Part shown: piece by piece, positions 29,079 through 35,384 of the stretch
How the letters are laid out: each line of letters begins with the position of its first letter
How positions within the stretch are numbered: the first letter of the stretch is position 1
DNA from: Desulfobacula sp.
GTDB lineage: Bacteria; Desulfobacterota; Desulfobacteria; Desulfobacterales; Desulfobacteraceae
Reading direction: 5' to 3'
NCBI GenBank assembly: GCA_012031875.1
Contig: JAAUSZ010000018.1
Coordinates: forward strand, 1 to 35,384
Length of the DNA stretch: 35,384 nt
The notes under the pieces: model-generated
Databases searched by the model: none
Seen by the model: the letters and a program-made list of their open reading frames with translations, nothing else
Told to the model about the DNA's origin: nothing
Translations under genes and position numbers: made by a program

Positions 29079-29867
29079 ATGAAGAGAAGCGCAAAAATTC
29101 TAAATTTTGCGCTTCTCTTTGTTCTTCTGTCATGTTTTTCAGCAAAGGCCGATGAAATTGATGCCGCAGAAGACGCCCGGCTTTCGGACCTGATCAAAAA
29201 GATAAAGCCTTCCATCGTGGCCGTGGGCACCTATTATTTCAATGATGTTCCCAAGGCCGCCTATCTGGGAACCGGTTTTGTCATTGACAACGGGAAAAGA
29301 ATAGTGACCAATTATCACGTTGTCCTGCCCATCCTGGAAAAAAAGAAAACCGCGTATCTGAGAATATTTCATCGGAATTTTCCCGACACCGGGATCAAGG
29401 CCGGCATCCTTGCCGTGGATGAATTTCATGATCTTGCCGTTCTGGAGCATGAGTCGGAACCGCTGCCGCCGCTGACGCTGGGGGAGTCCTCATCGGTGAA
29501 AGAAGGGTATGGGGTGATTTTTACGGGCTACCCCGTGGGCCTGGTCTTCGGGCTGAACCCCACGACCCACAGCGGCATTGTTTCGGGCATCGCCCCCCTC
29601 ATCAAGCCCAGCCCCAGTGCAAGGATTATTGACGGGGACCTGATCCGGCATCTGAACACCCCCTATGACATCCTCCAGATTGATGCCTCGGCCCTGCCCG
29701 GGAACAGCGGAAGCCCGGTCATCCTGAGAAGTTCGGGCCAGGTGGTCGGGGTCATCAATATGGTCTTTGTAAAGGGCAAAAAAGAGCATGCCCTGTCCGA
29801 GCCCACCGGTATCACCTATGCCATTCCCTCGGATTTTATCAAAGCCCTGAAAAAATCAATCCCCTGA
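29079..29867 (+). CDS. Secreted trypsin-like serine protease (HtrA-type protease domain without PDZ)
   Basis: 262 aa. Residues 1-24 are a Sec signal peptide (MKRSAKILNFALLFVLL, cleavage likely after AKA); Cys19 in LLSC makes a lipoprotein possible. The catalytic triad is complete: His in IVTNYHVVLP, Asp in DEFHDLAVLEHE, Ser in LPGNSGSPVI. No PDZ or other C-terminal domain is present, so regulated DegP-like assembly is not expected. Likely periplasmic; substrate unknown. The start is ATG 29079, the only Met near the N-terminus. It has no Shine-Dalgarno site and lies 3 nt after pyrG, which suggests translational coupling. A 15-bp hairpin occupies codons 2 to 14. Confidence 0.87.
   Translation: MKRSAKILNFALLFVLLSCFSAKADEIDAAEDARLSDLIKKIKPSIVAVGTYYFNDVPKAAYLGTGFVIDNGKRIVTNYHVVLPILEKKKTAYLRIFHRNFPDTGIKAGILAVDEFHDLAVLEHESEPLPPLTLGESSSVKEGYGVIFTGYPVGLVFGLNPTTHSGIVSGIAPLIKPSPSARIIDGDLIRHLNTPYDILQIDASALPGNSGSPVILRSSGQVVGVINMVFVKGKKEHALSEPTGITYAIPSDFIKALKKSIP
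29082..29119 (+). terminator. 15-bp perfect hairpin inside the start of the protease gene
   Basis: AAGAGAAGCGCAAAA (29082-29096) pairs perfectly with TTTTGCGCTTCTCTT (29105-29119) around an 8-nt loop, and TTTGTTCTTCT follows. It starts 6 nt after the pyrG stop and looks like a pyrG attenuator or terminator, yet it lies wholly within the signal-peptide codons of the next gene. It could limit transcription or translation of the protease. Confidence 0.5.
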
Positions 29868-29903
29868 CCAGCCGGGCGGGCGGGTTTTTATGGCCGGCTC
29901 CGG

Positions 29904-31307
29904 TTAAGGGCCCGCAATGATCAAAGATAGGGCCCGGGTCAATTTTTTAACATAGGGAAGATGCAGGAATTCATTGGGGCCGTGGGCATTGGAGCGGGGG
30001 CCCAGTACCCCGGTGACCAGGAATTTGGCCCCGGGAAATGTTTCACAGAGAAGATTCATAAAGGGGATGGAACCGCCCTCCCCGGTAAAACAGGCCGGGC
30101 TGCCGAAACAGAGGGAAGCGGCCTTGCTGATCCGGGTTTCGAGGGCAGGGGGCAACTCGGGCATATCCCAGCCCTTTGCATGCTTTAAAATATTGAAATT
30201 TACCCGGGCCCCGTAGGGCGGGTCCTTTTCCAGGATGGTTTTAAGTTTGGCCGCAGCCGGTCCCGTATCCGCGCCCGGCGGGGTCCGGATGGACAGCAAG
30301 AGTTTTGTGGATTCCCGGATGACATTGGCCGCCTTGTCCAGGGGCGGGAATCCTTCCGCGCCGGTACAGGACAGGGTGGGCTTCCAGGTGCCGCCGATGA
30401 TGAGATCGACGGGATCAAGGCTTGTGGGAAAGGCCCCTTCAACCAGGGGAAGGTTGGATATCAGGCTGTTGCCCAGAAGGGATGCAGTTTTTTGAATCTG
30501 GGCCAGCCTTTTTTCAGGGATCGGACCATGGAGTTCTTTGACCAAAATTTCCCCGGTTTTTGAATCCTCGATCCGGTCCATCAACCGCCGGATGATCCTG
30601 AAGCTGGAGGCCACCATCCCGGACGCGCCGGAATGGATGCTTTGGGTTAATATCTTTGCCTCCAGTTCACCCACAATGCCGCCCCGCAAAGAGGTGGTCA
30701 CCCACATCCGTTCATAGTCGCCGCAGCCCGAGTCCAGACAGACCACCAGACTTGGCGTGCCGATCCGGTCCCCAAGGACCTCAAGATAATAATTCAGATC
30801 CCGGCTGCCGCTTTCTTCGCAGGTTTCGATGAGGATGACGCATCTGCCGTGGGGAATTTTATGGACCTGGATGGCTTTGACGGCAAGGGCGGCAGCAAAG
30901 ACGGCATATCCGTCATCCGCGCTCCCCCGGCCGTAAAGCCGGTCGTTTTCAATAACCGGCTGCCAGGGACCCTTATTATCATCCCATCCCCGGGCCGGGG
31001 GCTGTTTGTCCAGATGTCCGTATAAAAGGAGACTCTCTTGATTCGCAGGCCCGGAGGCTTCAATCTCAACGAAAAGAACAGGGGTCCGGTCCTCCGGGGA
31101 GAGGATCTGAATCCTGGAGTTTTCAAGGGCCAGCCCTTTCAGCCAGGTTTCCGCCAGCTTCAACGCCTCCATCAGAAAGCCGGCGGAATTCCAGTCCGCC
31201 GTAAAGATGGGAGATACGGCCGGGATGGCGATATAGTCCTTTAAGGCCGGGATGGCGGACTCATCCCAGGTTTTTTCGATGAATGTCTGAATTGAATTGA
31301 TATTCAT
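29904..31307 (-). CDS. M20 family metallopeptidase (dipeptidase)
   Basis: 467-aa zinc peptidase of the M20 dipeptidase group; hydrolyses dipeptides or short peptides, probably in the cytoplasm. Metal and catalytic residues are visible in LLLYGHLDKQPPA (His, Asp), YGRGSADDGYAVFAA (Asp), LIETCEESGSRDL (Glu pair), VVCLDSGCGDYE (Asp) and the terminal GPRSNAHGPNEFL (His). The inserted dimerisation domain lies in the middle, as usual. The start is set at minus-strand ATG 31307 because AAGGGG lies 7 nt before it and it gives the family length; the frame is open further upstream to 31451 without supporting signals. It is divergent from the alpha/beta hydrolase and convergent with the protease. Confidence 0.88.
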   Translation of the reverse strand: MNINSIQTFIEKTWDESAIPALKDYIAIPAVSPIFTADWNSAGFLMEALKLAETWLKGLALENSRIQILSPEDRTPVLFVEIEASGPANQESLLLYGHLDKQPPARGWDDNKGPWQPVIENDRLYGRGSADDGYAVFAAALAVKAIQVHKIPHGRCVILIETCEESGSRDLNYYLEVLGDRIGTPSLVVCLDSGCGDYERMWVTTSLRGGIVGELEAKILTQSIHSGASGMVASSFRIIRRLMDRIEDSKTGEILVKELHGPIPEKRLAQIQKTASLLGNSLISNLPLVEGAFPTSLDPVDLIIGGTWKPTLSCTGAEGFPPLDKAANVIRESTKLLLSIRTPPGADTGPAAAKLKTILEKDPPYGARVNFNILKHAKGWDMPELPPALETRISKAASLCFGSPACFTGEGGSIPFMNLLCETFPGAKFLVTGVLGPRSNAHGPNEFLHLPYVKKLTRALSLIIAGP

Positions 31308-31422
31308 AATCATACCCCTTATACATAATCGAGCGGTTATGGGAGACAGGGTAAAACCTACAGGAAAATAAAAGCGCTTACAAGAAAATAGACCAGAACG
31401 ATATAAAAACAGGACGGTCCGG

Positions 31423-32046
31423 ATGGAAACCCAGGTTGAGATAATATGCAAAAAACTGAGGCTTGAAGGGATGCGAAATGAGGGGTCTTCAAAAAAGGCA
31501 GTGGTCGTTTCCCATCCTCACCCGCTTTACGGCGGGGACATGGATAACCCGGTGGTAATATGCATTGCCGAGGCATTTTTGAAAAAAGGATTCACCACCT
31601 TGAGGTTTAATTTCAGGGGAACGGGGAACAGTTCCGGCGCCTTTGACAATGGAACGGGAGAACAGGAGGATGTCCGGGCCGCGGTGGGGTATATGGCGGA
31701 TCAGGGATTCCAGGATATCACCCTGGCCGGGTATTCCTTCGGCGCAAGAATGAATGCAACCCTGGTGTCCAAGGGATACAGGGTAAAAGACCATGTCATG
31801 GTGTCTCCTCCGGTGGGGGCCATGAGTTTTGACGATATTGAGAAAATGCCGTGTACCGGCCTGATTGTGACGGGCGGGAAGGATGAAATCGCCCCTCCCG
31901 AGATCATCGCCCGGCATATCAAGGGGTGGGGAATTTCCCCCCGGTTTGAAATTATTGAAAATGGCGATCATTTTTATTCAGGCTGTCTTCAAAAGCTTGA
32001 AACCCGGCTGACGGACTATCTTTTTTCAAAAGAAAGAGAAGGATGA
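31423..32046 (+). CDS. Alpha/beta hydrolase
   Basis: 207-aa small alpha/beta hydrolase of the type annotated as CocE/NonD or dienelactone-hydrolase-like. It has VVVSHPHPLYGGDMDNPVV with the oxyanion-hole strand, then TTLRFNFRGTGNSSGAFDN. The nucleophile elbow is GYSFGA (Ser), an Asp lies in GGKDEIAPP, and the His is in ENGDHFYSG. No signal peptide is present, so it is cytoplasmic. Start ATG 31423 has AGGA 8 nt upstream. Substrate unknown. It ends 8 nt before the convergent acyltransferase gene. Confidence 0.85.
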   Translation: METQVEIICKKLRLEGMRNEGSSKKAVVVSHPHPLYGGDMDNPVVICIAEAFLKKGFTTLRFNFRGTGNSSGAFDNGTGEQEDVRAAVGYMADQGFQDITLAGYSFGARMNATLVSKGYRVKDHVMVSPPVGAMSFDDIEKMPCTGLIVTGGKDEIAPPEIIARHIKGWGISPRFEIIENGDHFYSGCLQKLETRLTDYLFSKEREG

Positions 32047-32054
32047 GACAGGGG

Positions 32055-32629
32055 TTACAGAGCCTGGGGATATCGGCCTGAAAGCGGGGCATAAAAAGAC
32101 CGGATGGCGTCCATATCGGCTTTTATATCCCCTGTGGTATGGAACACGGGGCCGATGCCCCCGGTTTTCTTTTTATAATCAAGGAATCCGCAGGCAATAG
32201 GGACTTTGGCTTCCCTGGCAATATGGTAAAATCCTGTTTTCCATGTCCCTCCGGTTGTTCTGGTGCCGGAAGGGGCTATGGTGATGATGAGCTTTTTTGA
32301 GGTTTCAAAGGCTTTGGCCATGGCAAGGACCACATTGTTTTTACGGACCGGTCCACGGGGATGCCGCCCAGCCTTTTCAGCAATCCCTGAAACGGCCATT
32401 TGAACATGGATCGTTTTCCCATCCAGTAAACCGGCAGTCTCAGCTTGAAAATAATCAGAAGAAAAAATACAAAATCCCAGTTGGATGTATGGGGGGCGGC
32501 TATCAGAACATATTTATGGATTTCGGGAACCCTGCCCCGGGTCTTCCACCCGGAAAGAAAAAGCAGGACAACGGCCAAAAGATAAAACAGGGGCCGGAGG
32601 ATGAAATTGTTTAATAAAATTGGCGTCAT
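32055..32629 (-). CDS. PlsC-type lysophospholipid acyltransferase-like protein (one frameshift as read)
   Basis: Small membrane-associated acyltransferase-like protein, about 191 aa after correction. The N-terminal hydrophobic segment ILRPLFYLLAVVLLFLSGW is followed by the HX4D motif in AAPHTSNWD. Then come LPVYWMGKRSMFKWPFQGL and GGIPVDRS, the acyl-acceptor region of this family. The frame breaks at about 32337-32344 beside an A-run (minus strand); one base seems missing, after which KNNVVLAMAKAF and IAPSGTRTTGGTWKTGFYHI follow. Short members of this kind exist in many bacteria; the exact acceptor (lysophosphatidate or other) is unknown. It stands alone, convergent with the hydrolase. Confidence 0.8.
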
Positions 32630-33059
32630 ACCCTTTCACCTGTCTGAAAATGATTAAAAACAAAATCATTAAAAGCCAGGCCGATCCAAAGATCAATAGG
32701 CCGGGTTCTGTTTTACACTATTCATACAAAGAAACCGGCAAGCCCGGCTTAACCCGTTTGTCAAGGCTTTGTTTCCGTCCCCCGGTTTTTTAGAGGGTTT
32801 GCATAAAATTAAAATAAGGCAAATATGGTGTATCAACTTACAAAATAAATTAAAATCAGGAAATTTTGTTATGATAGTTATAAAAATATAAAAATCTCCT
32901 TATAAAATTAAAATTATTACTTGACAAAGAAATGGGGATTGGGATAGCGTTTTAATGAAAATAGAAAATGTTCATGCTGCGTCTTTTTTATCTGAGTTGG
33001 CATCGTCTGTTTTTTAATGCTGCAATTCATAAAACCTAGTTTCATAAGGAGGAGAAACC
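32630..33059 (+). promoter_or_regulatory. 430-nt intergenic leader of the aromatic amino acid lyase gene
   Basis: No convincing gene is seen on either strand. From about 32800 to 32925 the sequence is markedly AT-rich compared with the rest of the window. It contains TTGACA (32921-32926), a 16-nt spacer and a weak -10 GATAGC (32943-32948). A strong ribosome site AAGGAGGAG (33047-33055) precedes ATG 33060. The long leader of about 100 nt and the AT-rich upstream region suggest regulated, possibly strong expression. Confidence 0.45.
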
Positions 33060-34679
33060 ATGCCGATCAAAGGAAAAACACTGACTCTGGACGGATATAC
33101 CTTAACCATTGAAGAATTGATGAAGGCAGGAAATGATCTGTCCATCAAAGTCAAGGTGGCGGATAAAAACTGGCCCAAGATTCGCGAGTGCAGAGCGCTG
33201 GTGGATAAATGGGCCAATGAAGAGCGCTGTATTTATGGTGTCAATACAAGCTGCGGCGGTCTGGTGGACTATCTTTTACCCAGAGAAAGGGATAATGATT
33301 TTCAGAAAAATCTGGTCCGGGCCATCACCACCCAGGTGGGAAAACCGTTTGAAGATTCAATGGTGAGAAAGTTCATGATCGCAAGAGCCAATTCTCTGTG
33401 CCGTGGTTTTTCCGGGATCAAGGAAAAGAACCTGAAAATTTACCTGGATATGATCAATAAACACGTTTTCCCGGTTGTCCCGAGAAAAGGATCCCTGGGC
33501 ACCAGCGGTGATTTAGGTCCCCTTGGCTGTATTGCCAGCGTTGCCTTTGGCGAATGGAAAGCCGTCTATAAAGGGAAGGTCATGCCGGGAAAAGAAGCCA
33601 TGGCTGCCGCCGGTGTTGAGCTCATGCATTTGAATGCCAAGGAAGGTCTTTCCCTGATCAATGGAACCTCCGGAATGGTGGGGCTTGCCTGTACGGTGAT
33701 CTCGGAAGCGACCAATACATTGAAAAATTCCGATATCATTGCCGCTTTTGCCATTGAAACCCTCATGGGAAGATTTAATCCCTTTGATCCCATTGTCCAT
33801 GAGCAAAAATATCACCCCGGTCAATACGCCACTGCCATGAATTTAACCAAGCTTCTCAAAGGAAGCGGATTGGCCATTGATGAGCTGGAACTCTCTATCA
33901 AACTTCAGTCCACCCTCAAGGAACACAAAGGGGTGTCCGTGGCGCATATCCCGGTTGAAGACGCCTATTCCATCCGGTGCACGCCTCAGTTTGTAGGGCC
34001 CACCAAAGAAGCGGTGCAACATGCCCGTGAGGTTCTTTTAAGGGAACTCAATTCCAGCAATGATAATCCACTGATTTTTACCGAACTGGATACATTTTTC
34101 CATAACGGCCATTTCCATGGCCAGCCCATCTCTTTTGCCATGGACTGCCTGGGAATCGCAATGGTGAATCTCGGGGTTGTCAGTGACCGGCGCATTGACA
34201 GATTCATGGATGAACACCACAGCACAGGGCTTCCCCCCTTCCTCTGCAAGGAAGACACCGGGGTCCGCATGGGCCTTATGGGCGGTCAGTTTATGACCAC
34301 CTCCCTTGTGGCAGAGAACAGAACCCTTGCTGTACCGGCTTCCATCCAGTCCATCACGTCAACGGCGGATTTCCAGGATATTGTCAGTTTTGGCCTCATT
34401 GCCGGAAGAAAAGCCCGGAAAATTGTTGAAAACACCAATCACATTCTTTCTTTTGAATTGCTTTGCGCAGCCCAGGCAGCCGACATCAGAGGGCCCGAAA
34501 AATTGAGCCCGGCCGGCAAAATCATGTACAAAGCCGTGCGGGAAACCCTGGAGTATATGAATTATGACAAGGTATATATTGATGACCTGGAAGAACTGAA
34601 AAAAAGGATCGAATCCGGCGAGTTCGTAGAAAGGGTTGAAAAAGAAGTGGGCGAGCTTTTGATCGTCCATGAAAAATAA
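33060..34679 (+). CDS. MIO-dependent aromatic amino acid ammonia-lyase/aminomutase (HAL/PAL family, EncP/AdmH-like)
   Basis: 539 aa. Enzymes of this family remove ammonia from, or shift the amino group of, an aromatic amino acid, using the self-made MIO cofactor. The MIO triad is Thr148-Ser149-Gly150 in GSLGTSGDLGPLG, instead of the usual Ala-Ser-Gly. Catalytic Tyr59 lies in YGVNTSCGG. Asn201 (LINGTSGM), Tyr303 and Arg306 (DAYSIRCTPQ) and LNSSNDNPL are conserved. NGHFHGQ and the stretch MGGQFMT to STADFQDIVSFG are also typical. The TSG triad, YGVNTS motif and late sequence resemble, from memory, EncP (phenylalanine ammonia-lyase/aminomutase) and AdmH (phenylalanine aminomutase) rather than histidine ammonia-lyase. 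Which activity dominates is not decidable here. A PLP aminotransferase gene follows after 20 nt. The frame is intact. Confidence 0.9.
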   Translation: MPIKGKTLTLDGYTLTIEELMKAGNDLSIKVKVADKNWPKIRECRALVDKWANEERCIYGVNTSCGGLVDYLLPRERDNDFQKNLVRAITTQVGKPFEDSMVRKFMIARANSLCRGFSGIKEKNLKIYLDMINKHVFPVVPRKGSLGTSGDLGPLGCIASVAFGEWKAVYKGKVMPGKEAMAAAGVELMHLNAKEGLSLINGTSGMVGLACTVISEATNTLKNSDIIAAFAIETLMGRFNPFDPIVHEQKYHPGQYATAMNLTKLLKGSGLAIDELELSIKLQSTLKEHKGVSVAHIPVEDAYSIRCTPQFVGPTKEAVQHAREVLLRELNSSNDNPLIFTELDTFFHNGHFHGQPISFAMDCLGIAMVNLGVVSDRRIDRFMDEHHSTGLPPFLCKEDTGVRMGLMGGQFMTTSLVAENRTLAVPASIQSITSTADFQDIVSFGLIAGRKARKIVENTNHILSFELLCAAQAADIRGPEKLSPAGKIMYKAVRETLEYMNYDKVYIDDLEELKKRIESGEFVERVEKEVGELLIVHEK

Positions 34680-34699
34680 GAAACCGAGGATAAGATGCC

Positions 34700-35384
34700 A
34701 TGCCTAAAGAAAACCTTGGAGTTGAAGAACAGATTGAAAAGAAGATCGCGGATGCCTACCGGGATAGATTTCCGGTCTCAAAAAAGCACCATGAAGAGCT
34801 GATCCAATATATTCCCGGTGGCGCCACCCGAAGTTTGAGTTATTTCAAACCCTTTCCCATCCATATTGAATACGGTGAGGGGGCCTTTGTTTTTACTCCC
34901 GAAGGCCATAAGCTGTTGGATGTCACCAATGCCTATGGCGCCATTGTCCATGGGCACGGCGACCCGGATGTGGTCAAAGCGGTCCAGGCCGGGATTGCCA
35001 GGGGGTCCCAGTATTCCAGCCCCACCCGGGGCCAGTACAAACTTGCCAAGCTTTTGTGTGAACGGGTGCCGGGGTTTGACCGGGTCAGGTTTCTGAATTC
35101 CGGAACCGAAGCCACCCTCTTTGCCATGAGAACGGCCAGGGCCTATGCAGGGAAAGACAAGATATTGAAAATGGTGGGCGGCTTCCACGGCACTCATGAC
35201 AGCGTGGCCGCCTCCACCAAGAAGAACGTCATCACAGCCGGTATTCCCAAGGGCATGACCCAGGATATGCTGGAAGTGACCTTTAATGATTTGAGGCCCT
35301 GGAAAAAAAGGTCAGGGAAAACGCGTCGGAGCTGGCGCCGTGATCATGGAACCCTTTCTCGGGGCGGCGGGGTGGTGCTTCCGA
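34700..35384 (+). CDS. Class III (glutamate-1-semialdehyde aminomutase-like) aminotransferase, partial, frameshifted
   Basis: N-terminal part of a PLP enzyme of fold type I, class III, cut by the window edge. Start ATG 34700 (MPKENLG) has GAGGA at 34685-34689. Visible are YIPGGATRSLSYFKPFPIHI, DVTNAYGAIVHGHGDP, the PLP-phosphate loop NSGTEATLFAMR and GGFHGTHDS. The PLP lysine is beyond the edge. The N-terminus, with its ARS/TRS-Arg and long lead segment, is more like beta-phenylalanine aminotransferases than like HemL. The frame is lost near 35297 (missing G before AGGCC), again near 35333, and probably near 35373; corrected text reads EALEKKVRENASELAAVIMEPF. It is likely in an operon with the MIO enzyme. 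Confidence 0.8.
   Translation, partial: MPKENLGVEEQIEKKIADAYRDRFPVSKKHHEELIQYIPGGATRSLSYFKPFPIHIEYGEGAFVFTPEGHKLLDVTNAYGAIVHGHGDPDVVKAVQAGIARGSQYSSPTRGQYKLAKLLCERVPGFDRVRFLNSGTEATLFAMRTARAYAGKDKILKMVGGFHGTHDSVAASTKKNVITAGIPKGMTQDMLEVTFNDLRPWKKRSGKTRRSWRRDHGTLSRGGGVVLP

Noticed and set aside
29865-29904. Terminator between the protease and the M20 gene
   Set aside because: AGCCGG/CCGGCT can pair, but the T-run lies inside the long loop and not after a stem.
32998-33022. Sigma-54 promoter (GG-N10-GC) before the MIO enzyme gene
   Set aside because: After TTGGCAT the GC of the -12 element does not fall at the required distance.

Overview
This window reads as a chromosomal stretch from an anaerobic, probably sulfate-reducing bacterium of the Desulfobacterota (Desulfobacterales-like). 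That placement is inferred from protein style: a single-domain ArgA-type acetyltransferase with a C-terminal cysteine cluster, an insertion-bearing acetyl-CoA thiolase, a hybrid CheA operon with a HEAT-repeat/receiver protein, and moderate GC. No 16S rRNA or respiratory gene is present to confirm it. Most genes are housekeeping, and there is no prophage, insertion sequence, integrase or CRISPR array.

Layout. 1-272: cut-off end of an Rhs/YD-repeat protein. 233-3800: TPP riboswitch with an intrinsic terminator, then thiBPQ (thiamine ABC import). 3883-6177 (minus): TANGO2/NRDE protein followed by a thiolase-like protein. 6281-7566: acetyl-CoA acetyltransferase. 7664-7818: tiny membrane protein, then a strong terminator. 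7934-13715: AI-2E family permease, gyrA, radC, a small cysteine protein and pgk, tightly packed. 13735-14788: unknown protein read in three frames. 14783-22632 (minus): cheA(hybrid)-cheW-cheB-cheR-HEAT/REC, then an ArgA-like acetyltransferase, driven from a plausible sigma-70 promoter at 22700-22728. 22758-25920 (minus): mltD, tRNA-Arg(CCT) and trhP, almost without spacers. 26128-29867: eno, pyrG and a secreted trypsin-like protease. 29904-32629: M20 dipeptidase, alpha/beta hydrolase and an acyltransferase. 33060-35384: an AT-rich leader, an MIO-dependent aromatic amino acid lyase/aminomutase and the start of a class III aminotransferase.

The most interesting functional unit is the last pair. 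The MIO enzyme has the Thr-Ser-Gly prosthetic-group triad and resembles the EncP/AdmH type, which makes cinnamate and beta-phenylalanine. The PLP enzyme 20 nt downstream resembles beta-phenylalanine aminotransferases. Together they suggest a beta-aromatic amino acid route in an anaerobe. This is inference and needs testing.

A second window-wide signal is technical. About 16 single-base frameshifts, mostly deletions in short homopolymers, interrupt essential genes (gyrA, eno) as well as others. After correction each gene regains a normal length. Three fall in the last 90 bases. This points to base-level sequence error rather than gene decay, so frameshifted genes are annotated here as single CDSs.
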